A stretch of 64,000 nt of DNA from Ctena decussata (GCA_963989385.1 OZ022512.1:29967899-30031898); one strand, 5' to 3'. Shown: positions 10,286 through 22,177, counted from the first letter of the stretch. Numbers and translations are program-made. The notes: generated by a model from the letters alone, not told the origin.

Positions 10286-10789
10286 ATATGCCCATTCAAT
10301 ATTTTTGCCCATTCAGTATTGCAGCCTAGTTATTTCGTTTTTTTATTTCCATTTTTGTATTTCTTATACTTCTAAAATTGTTTGTAAAACAAAAATCCTC
10401 TTAATTCATGGAAATTTAATGTGCTGAATGTTTTTCTGATGATAATTTAGACAATTTTTGTTCATACTTCAAAATAATGTTACGCATTCAAAGCTGGTGT
10501 TTTTTCTCCACCATATGTAGCCTAGAATGTCAACATTTGTGTCTTCAAGAATGCATTCTAAAGCACTTACGAATGTAACGTGATGTCTGATTGGTCAATG
10601 TCAAAAACTTGCGACAGTATATCCTGTGATATACTGTTGGAAATCTGACGTCATTATGAAACAGGGCTTCTCATTGGCTGATGTTTGGTTTTACATTGCT
10701 GACAGTGCTTGCAATGGGTGCAAACTAGTACAGTATGAAAGGTGAAAATATGAAAAAGTGCATTAGAATGGGGATCACTGTATTGGAAA

Positions 10790-10918
10790 TTGTCATTTGG
10801 GGAGGTAAATCATCAGTTTTTGGTCACAAATTGTGTTTTATGGCTTCACTGGCAAGTTGCCATGAAACAAAACTTCTGACCATAAAACTGATGATTTACC
10901 TCCCCAAATGACAAATTT
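10790..10918. mobile_element. Foldback repeat, probable MITE
   Basis: GTCATTTGGGGAGGTAAATC on the left is the inverse of GATTTACCTCCCCAAATGAC on the right, and the match continues inward through ATCAGTTTTTGGTCA. Arms are about 35-40 bp. Confidence 0.6.
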
Positions 10919-11192
10919 GAAGACATGTATCCCCTAATTTGTAAGTTTATTGAGTTTTCAGTTTCAATAAAATAAAGTGTTAGGAAGAAGATACACATAA
11001 GATTGTTACCTAAATTAAATCTGGTTGCATGTTTTTGTGTTATTCTGATATGTATTGACTGTGTTATTATGATATGTATTGACATATTTCAATCAAATAT
11101 TTTTTAACCAAAGTAAAGTGAATGATGTTTAAAGCATACATGTGAGATCCCTCTTAGAACCTGGTCAAATTAGGTGACACAGAATACTGTAT

Positions 11193-11392
11193 TATTTGGT
11201 TATAAGACGGGAGTTTATCCTTCAAAATTTACTCCAAAAATGTAAATTGGTCTTGTGTTATTCAGGGATAATATGGGTATTACTCTTCCAAAACAATCTC
11301 AAAGATCTAGATCCATCTTGTAAGATGGATCTAGATCTTTCAGATTGTTTTGAAAGGGAAAACCCCCATCTTATAAGTGAAGAAATATGGTA
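11193..11392. mobile_element. Foldback MITE, ATAAGATGGG family (well-preserved copy)
   Basis: It starts ATTTGGTTATAAGACGGGAG and ends CCCATCTTATAAGTGAAGAA. The inner core is the perfect palindrome ATCCATCTTGTAAGATGGAT flanked by AAAGATCTAG / CTAGATCTTT. A 164-codon open frame running through here is accidental. Confidence 0.6.
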
Positions 11393-11574
11393 TGTTAACC
11401 CTGAAGCACAAAAGCGACAAAATGTTTCCTTTTCAGCAGTATCATACCAAGAATCAAAAAAATTTAAGTCAGGCAGTGTAGCACCAGATGAGGTAGCTCA
11501 TTATATGCCATCTCATTTGGATCTGCTCTATTTGCAAATTCAGCTGTTTAGCTGCAATCATACAATCAAATTGG

Positions 11575-11815
11575 GGCCTGGTTGTTCAAAATATCATTCG
11601 CATCACAATGCTGTTAGTCAAGGAGTTGTGAAGTCTTACAATACTCACAAAAACAGTTGTGGTAAAATTCTTTTTGCTGAAAAATTGTGAGAAGCTTTTG
11701 CACTGCAAAAGCTCCTCACATTTTCCAGCAAAAATAAATTTCAGTGTTTTTACTTTTAGATAATGTTCGAAAATTTGATACATCATAAACTACGCCTTTA
11801 ATTTTGAACAACTAG
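11575..11815. mobile_element. MITE with GGTTGTTCAAAAT inverted ends
   Basis: GCCTGGTTGTTCAAAAT at the left and ATTTTGAACAACTAGTCCC at the right form terminal inverted repeats. Inside is a second inverted pair (TTGTGAGAAGCTTTTGCA against TGCAAAAGCTCCTCACA). Fragments of the same end occur near 22497, 33313 and 52490. Confidence 0.55.
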
Positions 11816-12850
11816 TCCCTGTACTGTACTTTAGAGGTCATTTGTTCTTTAGTGAAATTTAATAAAATTGAGACAGTCACAAGAAATTCATCAAAGTTTA
11901 TCGAAATAGATTTGAAATATGAGATAATTATATAATAGTACCCATATGCAATTCATGATAAGTTCATCTTAAAATGTAAATTTAACGGAGTACTCCATCC
12001 AGTTTATACTTTAAGAAAACTAAACAAAAAGTATATGCTGAAAATAAATTATACATGAAGATCTTACAGGGATCAGTTCCCAGATTGTGTGAGATTTTAT
12101 CTCAGTGAAATTTGGCATGAATGCTCAAGTGCTGGCATGCGTTATTTTGGCAGATTGTTCATTTAAATAGAATATGATATATAAAATACTCAGATGTATT
12201 TGGTATTTGAGTGTAAATATTGAATATTCTCTCATGTTTACAAGAAAATAAATAGATTTTATGTATATGATACTAGCACAGCATTCTTGCACTTATCACA
12301 CTAATTCACTTGAAGCACTTAAATCCATACTGCTTAGGCCATATCATACCACAAAAGCCATATCATACCTACCATATCACACCCAGCATCATAAATTTTG
12401 ACACCTGTTTGAAGAACATGATGATTCGGCATTTTTCATATCAAACCCCATGTCAAATCTCAACTCATATTGGCCCTCAGGCATATATAAGGGTCTTGGT
12501 TTGATATGGGTTTGATATAAAGAAGGCATCTGTCTGCAATGATATATATAATAAACATTCTGCCACAATTTCACTACTAGGCTTATAAACAGGGAAATCT
12601 TGTTAATTATTTTTTCATTTCTTCTTTTGTTTTTCTTCACATCTGGATATTTCAACTAGATCTGTATTCTGTATCATTTGTATATACATGTACTGTATTT
12701 CAATATTTTTAATCTTTTTATGTTGTGCATACCATAGTTTTTGAAGAAATGATATTTTTAATGGCCGTTAATTTAAGTGAGGAAAATCTTCAAGCTGTTG
12801 GATTCAATTCATTTGGCTATGTATTGTTGATGTCATGTGAAAATGGACCA
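11816..12850. other. AT-rich spacer, no feature seen
   Basis: Only low-complexity and weakly repeated words are seen (for example CATATCATACC at 12340-12380). I find no exon, RNA gene or recognised mobile element. Confidence 0.4.
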
Positions 12851-12854
12851 GACC

Positions 12855-13095
12855 TCGAGGTTATAAAACTTCTTTTGTGCTCATCTCAGCTAAGCATGAA
12901 ATTTTCTCTGCTGATAAATATGAAAATGCCAACTAATGATGGCATTTTCTTATTGATCAGCAGAGAAAATTTCATACTCAGCCAAACTGAGCAAGAAAAC
13001 AACTGTACTTATCGGTAATTTGCTATTTATTAGCAGGTAAAATTTCATGCTCAGCTGAGTTGAGCACAAAAAAGTCTTATAACTTTAGGGCCAGA
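12855..13095. mobile_element. Foldback MITE, GAGGTTATAAAACTT family (variant core)
   Basis: The left end CGAGGTTATAAAACTTCTTT and right end AAAAAGTCTTATAACTTTAG are mirrored. The inner arms CATGAAATTTTCTCTGCTGA / CAGCAGAGAAAATTTCATAC and GCCAACTAATGATGGCA form a long hairpin. A related copy is at 21012-21328. Confidence 0.6.
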
Positions 13096-13169
13096 AGGTG
13101 TATGGGTTTCAGCCATTTTTCCACAGGAAGGCCACTTTTGTGACTCGCTTTTTGCATTCCTGGGTGACA

Positions 13170-13256
13170 AAGTCCTTCCAATATAGAGTCTACTCTTACA
13201 GGAAAGAATTTGCTCCAAAGGGAGTGGATTCATCCCTTTAAGAGTGGACATAGCCT
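13170..13256. mobile_element. Short foldback repeat, GAAAGAATTTGCTCC family
   Basis: GTCTACTCTTACAGGAAAGA then ATTTGCTCC, with the inverse arm ATCCCTTTAAGAGTGGACAT. Confidence 0.45.
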
Positions 13257-13257
13257 A

Positions 13258-13420
13258 CCGGTAGCCCAGTAGGTTTTGTGCTGGCCTAATGATCTAAGTT
13301 CCCTAGTTCAAGACCCACTAGAGACGGAAATCTTTCCAACTGTAAACGGGGTGCCATTGAACAAAGCCTTTCAATATCACCCTCACATATATGAATGAAA
13401 TACTGTTAAAAAAGACATAA
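13258..13420 (+). mobile_element. tRNA-like SINE relic
   Basis: GTAGCCCAGTAGGTTTTGTG resembles an A-box region and CCTAGTTCAAGACCC a B-box. The body AAACGGGGTGCCATTGAAC and tail are unrelated to the other SINEs here. Assignment is by overall shape only. Confidence 0.35.
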
Positions 13421-13585
13421 AATCGCAAGTCATCCATCCATCCTTTCTAAGAGTGGCCCTCCACTAAGATGGTTGACAAAAATGAAAGTGGCAGATTTTA
13501 TTACCTGGAAAGTGATCCATTTCATCTTAATCCATTTTGCATGCAGTAAACATACAGATCCGACAGCAAATGTCATACAGCTTTA

Positions 13586-16500
13586 TTAGCTCACCTGAGC
13601 CTTTAGGCTCAGGGTGAGCTATTGTGATCACCAAGTGTCCGTCGTCCGTTGTGCGTCGTGCGTCGTCAACAGTTTGCTTTAAATGACATCTTCTCTGAAA
13701 CCGCTGGGCCTAGGGCTTTGATATTTGGTATGAAGCATTGTCTAGTGGACCTCTACCAAGTTTGTTCAAATGGTGGCCCCAGGGTCCAAAATGGCCCTGG
13801 GGCAGGGGGTCTTGGGTTCGAAACTAGAACCGCTTGGCTCAGATGCTTGAAATTTGGTATGTAACATTGCCTAGTGGTCCTCTACCAAGTTTGTTCAAAT
13901 GGTGGCCCCAGGGTCCAAAACAGCCCTGGGGCAGGGGGTCTTGGGTTTGACACTTCTCCAGAACTGCTTGGCTCAGAGGCTTGAAATTTGGTATGAAGCA
14001 TTGTCTAGTGGTCCTCTACCAAGTTTGTTCAGATGGTGGCCCCAGGGTCCAAAATGGCCCTGGGGCAGGGGGTCTTAGGTTCGAAACTAAAAAATACTTA
14101 AAAATCTTCTTCTCCAGAACTGCTTGGCTCAGATGCTTGAAACTTGGTATGTAACATTGCCTAGTGGTCCTCTACCAAGTTTGTTCAAATGGTGGCCCCA
14201 GGGTCAAAAAAGGCCCTGGGGCAGGGGGTCTTGGGTTTGAAACTAAAAGATACTTAAAAATCTTCTTCTCCAGATCTGCTTGGCTCAGAGGCTTGAAATT
14301 TGGTATGAAGCATTGTCTAGTGGTGCTCTACCAAGTTTGTTCATATGGTGGCCCCAGGGTCCAAAATGGCCCTGGGGCAGGGGGTCTTGGGTTCGAAACT
14401 TAAAAATACTTAAAAATCTTCTTCTCCAGAACTGCTTGGCTCAGATGCTTGAAATTTGGTATGGAACATTGCCTAGTGGTCCTTTACCAAGTTTGTTTAA
14501 ATGGTGGCCCTAGGGTCCAAATTGGCCCTCGGGCAGGGGGTCTTGGGTTTCGGAACTAAAAAGTACTTAAAAATCATCTACTTCAGAACCGCAAGGCTCA
14601 GCTGCTTGAAATTTGGTATGTAGCATTGTCTGGTGGTCCTCTACCAAATTTGTTCAAATGGTGGCCCCAGGGTCCAAGATGGCCCTCGGGCAGGGGTTCT
14701 TTGGTTCGAAACTAAACAAGAGGACCATTGGTCCTGTAGCTCACCTGGGTCCATTCAGCCTCAGTACTCTAGGGTAAGTTACTCTAAGGCCATCAGTCAA
14801 TTGGTTTTGGTGAAAAAGATTTTTAAAGGTTTTAACCATATATGGGCATGGAGGACATGTTGGTCATGTGACCTGGATGTTTGAAAAAAATTTCATTCCC
14901 TTAACCCCCTGGAGGCTCTATATGAAATTTGGTTTCAAAATTGGCCCAGGGGCTTTTGAGGAGATGGTTTGATATTGTCAAAATGACAGAGTTCTGGGTC
15001 AAAAGTCAAAGAATGACCTTGACCTCTTGTACTCATGAATCTTCATGTACTCATTAAGATGACTGTATATACCATTTTTTAGGCATAAATCTTCAAAACT
15101 TTCCATGAAATCTTATGTTCTAGCATTTTCCCACATTTGACCTTGCAGTAAAATAGTCAAGGTTAACCCAAGGTCATTATTTTGAACAATCTTGATAGTA
15201 CTGGAATTCCCAATGCTTCAAGGCCATCGGTCAATTGGTTCTGGAGAAGAAGATTTTTAAAGGTTTTTACCATATATGGTCCTGGCAGCCATGTTGGTCA
15301 TGTGACCTGGACTGTTCGAACAAATGTTCATTCCCTCGATCCCTGGAGGCTTTATATGAAATTTTGTTACAACTGGCCCAGTTTTTTCTAGGGGATTGTT
15401 TGATATTGTCAAAATATGAGAGTTCTGGGTCAAAGGTCAAAGAATGACCTTGACCTCTTGTACTCACAAATCTTCATGTACTCATTAAGATAACTGTATA
15501 TACCAATTCTTAGGCATATCTCTTCAAAACTTTCCATGAAATCTTATGTTCTAGCATTTTCCCATATTTGACCTTGCCGTAAAAAAGGTCAAGGTCAACC
15601 CATGGTCATAATTTGAACAATCTTGACAGTACTTGAGTACCCAAAGCTACATACCATGTTTCAAGGCCATTGGTCAATTGGTTCTTGAGAAGAAGTTTTT
15701 TAAAGGTTTTTCCCTTATATGGGCTTGGCGGCCATGTTGGTCATGTGACCTGGACCGTATGAATAAGTTTTTGTTCCCTCAACTCCTGGAGGCTCTATAT
15801 GAAATTTGGTTTCAGTTGGCCCAGGGGCTTTTGAGGAGATTGTTTGGAATTGTCAAAATATGAGAGTTCTCGGTCAAAGGTCAAAGAATGACCTTGACCT
15901 CTTGTACTCATAAATCTTCATGTACTCATTAAGATGGCTGTAGATACCAATTTTTATCCCCAAATCTTCAACAGTTTCCCAGATATCTTATGTTCTAGCA
16001 TTTAGCCATATAAAAGCACAAGGAAGCAAATTTGACCTTACCGTAAAAAAGGTCAAGGTCAACCCAAGGTCATAATTTGAACAATCTTGGTAGTACTCCC
16101 TTACCCGATGCTACATACCAAGTTTCAAGGCCATCGACCAACTGGTTCTGGAGAAGAAGATTTTTTTAGGTTTTTACCATATATGGGCATGGCGGCCATG
16201 TTGGTCATGTGACCAGGACCGTTTGAACAACTTTTTGTTCCTAAGGTCCCAGGAGGCTCTATATGAAATTTGGTTACAATCGGCCCAGCGGTTTCAGAGG
16301 AGAAGTCGTTTGAAATTGTGGACGGACGGACGACGGACGGACGGACGGACGGACGACGACGGACGACGGACGACGGAGCCTGACCATACTATAAGCTCCC
16401 CCGGAGCCTCTGGCTCAGGTGAGCTAAAAATACTTAAAAATCTTCTTCACCATAACTGCTTGCCTCAGATGCTTGAAATTAGGTATGTTACATTGCCTAG

Positions 16501-17051
16501 TGGCCCTCTACCAAGTTTGTTCAAATGGTGGCCCCAGGGTCCAAAATGGCCCAGGGGCAGGGAGTCCCAGGTTTGAACCATAGAAATACATTGAAAAATT
16601 TAAAAAAAATCATCTACTTCAGAACTGCAAGGCTCAGATGCTTGACATTGGTATGTAGCTTTGCCTAGTGGTCTTTTACCAAGTTTGTTCAAATGATGAC
16701 CCCAGGGTCTACAATGGCCCCACCCTAGGGGGTCCTGGGTTTGAACCATAGAAAACTATTAAAAAATCTTCTTCTTCAGAACCACTTGGCTCAGATGCTT
16801 GAAATTTAGTATGTAGCATTGCCTAGTGGTCCTTTACCAAAATTATTCAAACGATGGCCACAGGGTCCAAAATGGCCCTGCCCAAGGGGTCCAGGGTTTG
16901 AACCATAGCAATACATAGAAAATATTCAAAAATCTTCTTCAAAACCGTTTGAAAGTGGTTGCAAACTATCAGGTTTGTTAAATGATGACCCTTGTTTGAC
17001 CTTTAACCTTTTTGGTCAGGTGAGCGATTCAGGGCCTCTTGGCCCTCTTGT
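13586..17051 (-). mobile_element. Large pearl-like element, reverse orientation, interrupted by another
   Basis: On the minus strand the 5' end is ACAAGAGGGCCAAGAGGCCC and the 3' end is a hairpin GAGCCTAAAGGCTC followed by AGGTGAGCTAA. The ACGG-type tract is at 13635-13670 (GTCCGTCGTCCG...). The core is about ten units of roughly 155-165 bp, each with CCAAGTTTGTTCAAATGGTG, GTCCAAAATGGCCCTGGGGC and GAAATTTGGTATG. A second element (14717-16427) sits inside one unit. All long open frames here are read-through of repeat units. Confidence 0.65.
14717..16427 (+). mobile_element. Pearl-like element nested in the one above
   Basis: It begins CAAGAGGACCATTGGTCC and ends with GAGCCTCTGGCTCAGGTGAG then CTAA. 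Its core has about four units of roughly 440 bp (TGGAGGCTCTATATGAAATT at 14910, 15343, 15787, 16250). Each contains the words AAAGGTCAAAGAATGACCTT and GGTCAAGGTCAACCCA. A clean (ACGG)n tract lies at 16320-16378. Removing it exactly restores the host unit: GAAACTAAA joined to AAATACTTAAAA equals the sister unit at 14082-14106. So it inserted without a visible target duplication and ended in CTAA, as Helitron-type elements do. Confidence 0.7.
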
Positions 17052-17071
17052 GTAAATGAATGGTTATATAT

Positions 17072-17310
17072 GAGCCGCAACACGAGAAAACCAACAAAGT
17101 GCTCATGCACCCAGCGCAGACTCAGATCAGCCTGGGCATCCAACCCAGTCTGATCAGACTCTTGCTCAGCGCTTAAAGTATAGCTAAAAGTCTAAGCTAC
17201 CTCTGTGCGGACAGGGAAGACTCTGATCAGACTGGGTGGATTCCCAGGCTGATCTGAGTCTGTGCTGGGAGCACAACCACTTTGTTGGTTTTCTTGTGTT
17301 GCTGCTGAAA
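17072..17310. mobile_element. 237-bp foldback MITE (TGAGCC family)
   Basis: The left end is TGAGCCGCAACACGAGAAAA. The right end has decayed to TTCTTGTGTTGCTGCTGAAA. It follows directly after the large pearl-like element. Confidence 0.7.
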
Positions 17311-17339
17311 TGTCATATAGCTGTTTGTAAATGAGTTGT

Positions 17340-17889
17340 TATAAATATTTATGTATACATGTTTAATAAAGTACTTATATAAAAGTTATGCAGTGTGTTG
17401 GTTTGTTTTAGCTAACATGTATGAAAGTATAGAAAGTTTTTCCAGGCACTTAGGCATCTACATGTCACTCAGCAACAAGGTTTCAGTTGAAGATTATAAA
17501 GAAACATCTCTTCATTCCAGTGAGGGATTTATTACAAACTTAGCAAATGTTAGATATTGGCCCGAAGCTTTATACCATACCCCCCTTCCTCTTGGTAGCC
17601 ATAGCATGTCCTAAAGTGATGTCCTGGTTGTTGTTTTCCCCAAAAAAAGTTCTAGTCAGCATATGATTGATTCATGTTAGATACTTGTCCAAATTTAAAG
17701 TTAAACACTGTACGACACCAAACCAGCTCATTGACCTTGAGGTCAAAGTCATGAACATAGAAATTTGAAGATAAATTATCTTGAAAAAGCTTTATTAAAG
17801 TAAACAGTTTTGTAATGCCTGGAATTTAGCTGTCCTCACTCCCTTGACTTTTCATACTGCTTGAAATTGACTTCCATAAAGCCTGGGTC
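17340..17889. other. Spacer with one weak exon-like stretch
   Basis: TGGTTTGTTTTAG at 17400-17412 is acceptor-like. It is followed on the plus strand by an open frame to 17614 containing YESIESFSRHLGIYMSLSNK, but no convincing donor or matching phase. No repeat family is recognised. I do not call it a gene. Confidence 0.2.
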
Positions 17890-18033
17890 CGAGGTTATAA
17901 AACTTGAGTATAATTTCAAACTCAAAATAAAGCACACTGATCGGCTGCTTCCGAGCATGTGCTCGGAAGCAGCCAATCAGAGTGCTTTATTTTGAGTTTG
18001 AGAATGTACTCAAGTTTTATAACCTCGGGGCCT
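17890..18033. mobile_element. Near-perfect foldback MITE, GAGGTTATAAAACTT family
   Basis: CCGAGGTTATAAAACTTGAG at the left is the inverse of CTCAAGTTTTATAACCTCGG at the right. The arms continue through CAAACTCAAAATAAAGCACA and GGCTGCTTCCGAGCA, meeting at GAGCATGTGCTC. Each arm is about 68 bp with very few mismatches. Full-length kin are at 51359-51595. Confidence 0.75.
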
Positions 18034-18087
18034 GATGTGTAATGCTGAAGATGAACAATAACTGGACAAACTGATAGGAAAACAAAT

Positions 18088-18353
18088 GAGCCATGGCACG
18101 ATTAAACCAACATAGTGGCATGTATGTCCAGCAAAGACTCAGATCAGCTTGAGCATCCACCCAGTCTGATCAGTCTTTGCTGTATGCTAAATAAAAGGGT
18201 AGCTAAGGATCTAAGCTACATCCATGCCAATAGCCAAGATTGATCAGACTGGGCGGATGCCCAGGCTGATCTGAGTTTTTGCTGGGGATACAAGCCACTT
18301 TGTAAAGCCAAGCCACTTTGTACAAGCCACTTTTTTTCTTGTGTTGTGGCTCA
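18088..18353. mobile_element. 237-bp foldback MITE (TGAGCC family), with internal duplication
   Basis: It starts TGAGCCATGGCACGATTAAA and ends GTGTTGTGGCTCA. The right arm contains a local triplication of AGCCACTTTGTA, making this copy about 30 bp longer than usual. Confidence 0.7.
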
Positions 18354-18577
18354 AATGTAGTTCACCTGAACTAGTCTTAGCCAATCACAAAAGCAAGTAC
18401 AAACCTTTGAACTTGCCTTGCTGCCAGTTAAAGTGGTAAAGGGGGCTTCAAACTTTTATGAAAGTTTTTTTCATTGACTATAGGTATTACACATTTTGTC
18501 AAACAGTCACAAAACTATTTTCTCAAAATAAATCATTACTTTCAGGAGGAACAACTCTGCCAGTGTCAATTTTGTCT

Positions 18578-18672
18578 CCCTTCTAAAATGGTGTCTACTT
18601 TTAAAGGAAAGAATTTGTACCACTAGGAGCAAATGCTTTCCTTTGAGTACAGACTCCAATTTAAAACGCCTT
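18578..18672. mobile_element. Short foldback repeat, GAAAGAATTTGCTCC family
   Basis: TTTTAAAGGAAAGAATTTGT on the left and AAATGCTTTCCTTTGAGTAC on the right form the arms around ACCACTAGGAGC. Confidence 0.4.
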
Positions 18673-19096
18673 AACAAGAGGTTTTAGAAGTTGTTTCCTT
18701 GGTAAAATTGGTGGCAAAAATGGAGGTGTATCCATACAAAGATTTTATAAAAATAACACAAAATATATATTATTGCAGCAATTTTATTTATTATTAGAAC
18801 ATTAAATGGCGATTCTTCTTAGTGATACTCTTACTGTTAAAAATATTATAACAATCAAAAACACCTATGATAATGTTTTTACTGTTTGCCTTTCCACAAG
18901 TTGTAATGCATAACCATTCACTTTTAGGTGGTTTAAATAAACCAAATTATCTCCCTTCTCCTGCTTTGAGAAGGTCATAATCTTGACTGCTTTAGTTATT
19001 AGATGTACCATAAACAGAAACTAGTAGACTTTCTTCTTTCATTAAGACTGATGTTGGTGATATGCATTTATTATAAACTATGAAGTATTGACAACA

Positions 19097-19312
19097 TACC
19101 GTAATGACCCTTAAATGACAGACACCCGAAAGTCAGACAATTATTGTTGGAAAATTTTTAGAAAGTGGATTTTACACATGTTAATGCATCCAAATGATCC
19201 AAAGTGAATGGCAAACATTGTAGACACTGATCAAACTGCTCCTTAAGGAGCAGTTTGATATGGGTCTACATGTTTGTTCATACCTGTCCAAATATTTAGG
19301 GTCATTACGGTA
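19097..19312. mobile_element. MITE with TACCGTAATGACCCT inverted ends
   Basis: Perfect 15-bp terminal inverted repeats (TACCGTAATGACCCT / AGGGTCATTACGGTA) enclose a central palindrome (TGATCAAACTGCTCC / GGAGCAGTTTGATA). Related central palindromes lie near 8500, 21760, 33730 and 39225. There is no coding capacity, so it must be mobilised by another element. Confidence 0.7.
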
Positions 19313-19343
19313 CTAGCATTTTCCTCTGACAGAGACTGCTTTT

Positions 19344-19590
19344 GCCACTGTGGAAAAAATGAGATTTCTTTGCTTTTAAAAGTACATGATTAAAATTCAA
19401 ATTTGCCACTGTGCAAAAAAATGAGATTTCTCTGCTTTTAAATGTACATAATTAAAATGCAAAATTTGCCACTGTGGAAAAAAATGAGATTTCTTTGCTT
19501 TTAAATGTACATAATTAAAATTCAAAATTTGCCACTGTGGAAAAAAATATTACCTTGCTTTAAAATGTACATAATAAAAATTCGAAATTT
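19344..19590 (+). repeat. 62-63 bp tandem repeat, four copies
   Basis: Units start at GCCACTGTG (19344, 19405, 19468, 19531), each followed by an A-run, GAGATTTCT, GCTTTTAAATGTACAT and AATTAAAATTCAAA. The fourth unit is partly degraded. Confidence 0.7.
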
Positions 19591-20019
19591 TTCATGACTA
19601 TGACATTTTATCTTGTGTAGGAGAACAATATGTGTTTATTTTATGAGTAAATTTCTTCTCATAAATATTACACTTAAATTGCTTCAGCAAACAAAGCAAT
19701 AGAAAAGTGGTCACACTCATGAAAAAAAAATCCGATATTCCCTATACATGTATGTCATATAACTGGAATGAAGCAAAACAATCCAATGCGTTTCAAAACT
19801 ATACTGAAACTATAGAAGCTATAAAGAATTTTTTTTTATGAAACATTGGTCCTATGTGAAATAAAGCTGTTAAAATTGTATATCTGAAACACCTGACAAG
19901 AATAGATACCTTACAGCATTGCTAGCTGTGATGTTTTATACAGTTAAACCAGTTACCCTGTATTAGTTAAGAAAAACATTTTCAATACCAGTGAATTAAT
20001 AGGAGGATAAAAGATTCTT

Positions 20020-20143
20020 TTCCGTGTTTTAACGTTTGCCAAGCCCGAGTGTATTAACGTGTTGCAGCCCGAACCCTGCAGCAGCAAGGGCTGCAACATG
20101 TTAATACACGAGGGCTTGGGCAAACATTAAAACACAGGAAGAG
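20020..20143. mobile_element. Foldback repeat (palindrome)
   Basis: TTCCGTGTTTTAACGTTTGC...AAGCCCGAGTGTATTAACGT is mirrored by ATGTTAATACACGAGGGCTT...GGGCAAACATTAAAACACAG. The centre is CCTGCAGCAGCAAGG. Arms are about 55 bp. Probably a MITE. Confidence 0.55.
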
Positions 20144-21011
20144 AATGTTTTATCGTCATTGTTATAAACCTTCGTATGGACGCCATCCTGATTTCAGAGC
20201 TCAGCAGACAACACGAAAGCAGGCTTTAATGGCGTTTAAGCCCTGGTGCATCTGTGTTTTAACAGTGTTGAAGCTCTGTGTCAGCGATTCTGTCGCATTG
20301 CGGCCATTAAAGATAGAAGGAAACCAAGGAAAAATGCTGTCGATTACAACACAGCTATTATCTATAGTAAAGTCTCATTAGGTAAATAACAATGCTGATT
20401 AACACGTTGCTGGGGGAAGATAAAAATATCAATTCATGATGGCGAAGCCAGAGTGAATTAATATTTGTATCTGCCTGACAGTACCTGTATATCAGCAATA
20501 ATTTACTGGTAAAGAGAAGTTATTTTTATTCCAACATTATACAGAATGAAAATGTAAGGATATTGCGGCATTTTCAAAACAATAGTTTGAAGCAGATGTC
20601 AACAGATGTACATCTGACATCATCAAGACAGAAATTAGTACACTGTGACGTTAGCTATGTGATTTATTAATCTTATGTGCTCAATGGGAAAAAATGTTTA
20701 CATCATGCTAGAATCCACAATATATGAGCCATATCAAGTGAAATGCATCTTTCCAATCCCAATCCCATCTTTCCAATCCCATTATTTGTAATGTATCAAT
20801 GATTATGTGAACTGATAAAAAGTTTGAAATAAATATGTTTAAACCAAATGCATCTTTAAGCATGTCTGCCTGTTGAAGGATCAGACCTGCCCATTCATCT
20901 GCACAGTCTGATCAGAGCTTTGGCTGTGCACTCTATGCTTAGAAAAGGATCCAAGGCTTTTTCATGCAGATAGCAAAGACTCGTCAGACTTTGCAGCTGC
21001 ATAAGCTTACC
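20144..21011. other. Spacer with an eroded TGAGCC-family relic
   Basis: 20870-21010 keeps words of the 237-bp family (CAGTCTGATCAGAG, GCATAAGCTTACCAGG), heavily decayed. The rest has no recognised feature. A 78-codon open frame at 20145-20381 has no supporting evidence. Confidence 0.35.
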
Positions 21012-21328
21012 AGGCCCCTAGGCTATAAATCTATTTTCATGCTCAACTCAGCTGAGCATGAAATAAATAGCAAATTACTGGTTTAGTATCTACAACTGTT
21101 TTCTTGCTCAGTTTAGCTGAGTATGAAATTTTCTCTGCTGATCAATAAGGAAATGCCAACATTAGTTGGCATTTTCATATTTATCAGCAGAGAAAATTAG
21201 TTGGCATTTTCATATTTTCTCTGCTGAAAAATATGAAAATTAGTTGGCATTTTCATATTTATCAGTAGAGAAAATTTCATGCTCAGCTGAGTTGAGCACG
21301 AAAAAAGTTTTATAACTTTGGGGCCTGA
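21012..21328. mobile_element. Foldback MITE, GAGGTTATAAAACTT family (rearranged core)
   Basis: Left GGCCCCTAGGCTATAAATC and right AGTTTTATAACTTTGGGGCC are mirrored. GCTCAACTCAGCTGAGCATG and its inverse (CATGCTCAGCTGAGTTGAGC) form the arms. The word TTAGTTGGCATTTTCATATT is present three times inside, a local amplification. Confidence 0.55.
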
Positions 21329-21699
21329 ATTGGCTGTGCATACAATAATAAGCCATATTGTTTGCTTGATGTGGTGCATATAAAAAATTTACCAACCCAC
21401 AAGAATCTTTAGAACTTTGAAAGGCATGCACAAATCCTGGTACCTACATGTATTTTAGTCTTTGTGGCTGTCATTATGTTTTTAAAGCAACTTGTAAGAT
21501 AATTCATATTTTATAATAGCTCTAAGCTTTAGTAAATATAATATATATCTGTAAGCCTTATATGATTTTTCACACTTAAATGCATGAAATTATAAAAAAA
21601 AATCAGTAAATGATGAAATAATATACTATAATATTCAACACAGAGACAAGTAATATTGCAATATCTAGACACCTAAAACCTTTCTGTACAAGCCCATGT

Positions 21700-21841
21700 A
21701 TCCAAATGGTAATGTTTTGTAAAAACTGTTGGCACATTGTGTAGATCCTGATCAGACTGCTGTCAATGAGCAGTCTGATCCAGGTGGACAATATGCAATA
21801 TCCCTTGCAGGATGTTCTAATATTTAGATGAAATATGGTAA
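21700..21841. mobile_element. MITE remnant, GATCAGACTGCT family
   Basis: The central palindrome CCTGATCAGACTGCT / AGCAGTCTGATCCAGG with flanking ATTGTGTAG / GTGGACAAT, ending AATATTTAGATG...ATATGGTA as in the family of 19097-19312. Confidence 0.5.
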
Positions 21842-21939
21842 CCATGAAAAATATAGCAATGAAAATGCTTTATTTACTGAAAAATGTATGATTAGACTTT
21901 TATCCCAATATTCTATTACACATTTCTGTAACTACATAT

Positions 21940-22177
21940 GAGCCGCGACACGACAAAACCAAAAAAGTGGTTGTGCACCCAGCGCAGACTCAGATCAGCC
22001 TATGCATCCGCCTGGTCTGAGCAGAGTATTCCCTAAGTGCTTAAAGGGTAGCTAAGGGTCTTAGCTACCTTCCTGCGGACAGCGAAGACTCTGATCAGAC
22101 TGGGCAAATGCCCAGGCTGATCTGAGTCTGCTCTGGGCTCCCAACCACTTTGTTGGTTTTCTTGCGTCGCGGCTCAT
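21940..22177. mobile_element. 237-bp foldback MITE (TGAGCC family)
   Basis: TGAGCCGCGACACGACAAAA to TTTTCTTGCGTCGCGGCTCA, flanked by CATA / TATA. Centre AAAGGGTAGCTAAGGGTCTT. Full-length and well preserved. Confidence 0.8.

Noticed and set aside
11196..11690. 164-codon open frame on the plus strand
   Set aside because: It crosses two different MITEs (11193-11392 and 11575-11815) with no splice signals or recognised domain.
13649..16576. Several 70-117 codon frames on the plus strand
   Set aside because: All are read-through of pearl-like tandem units and the (ACGG)n tract.
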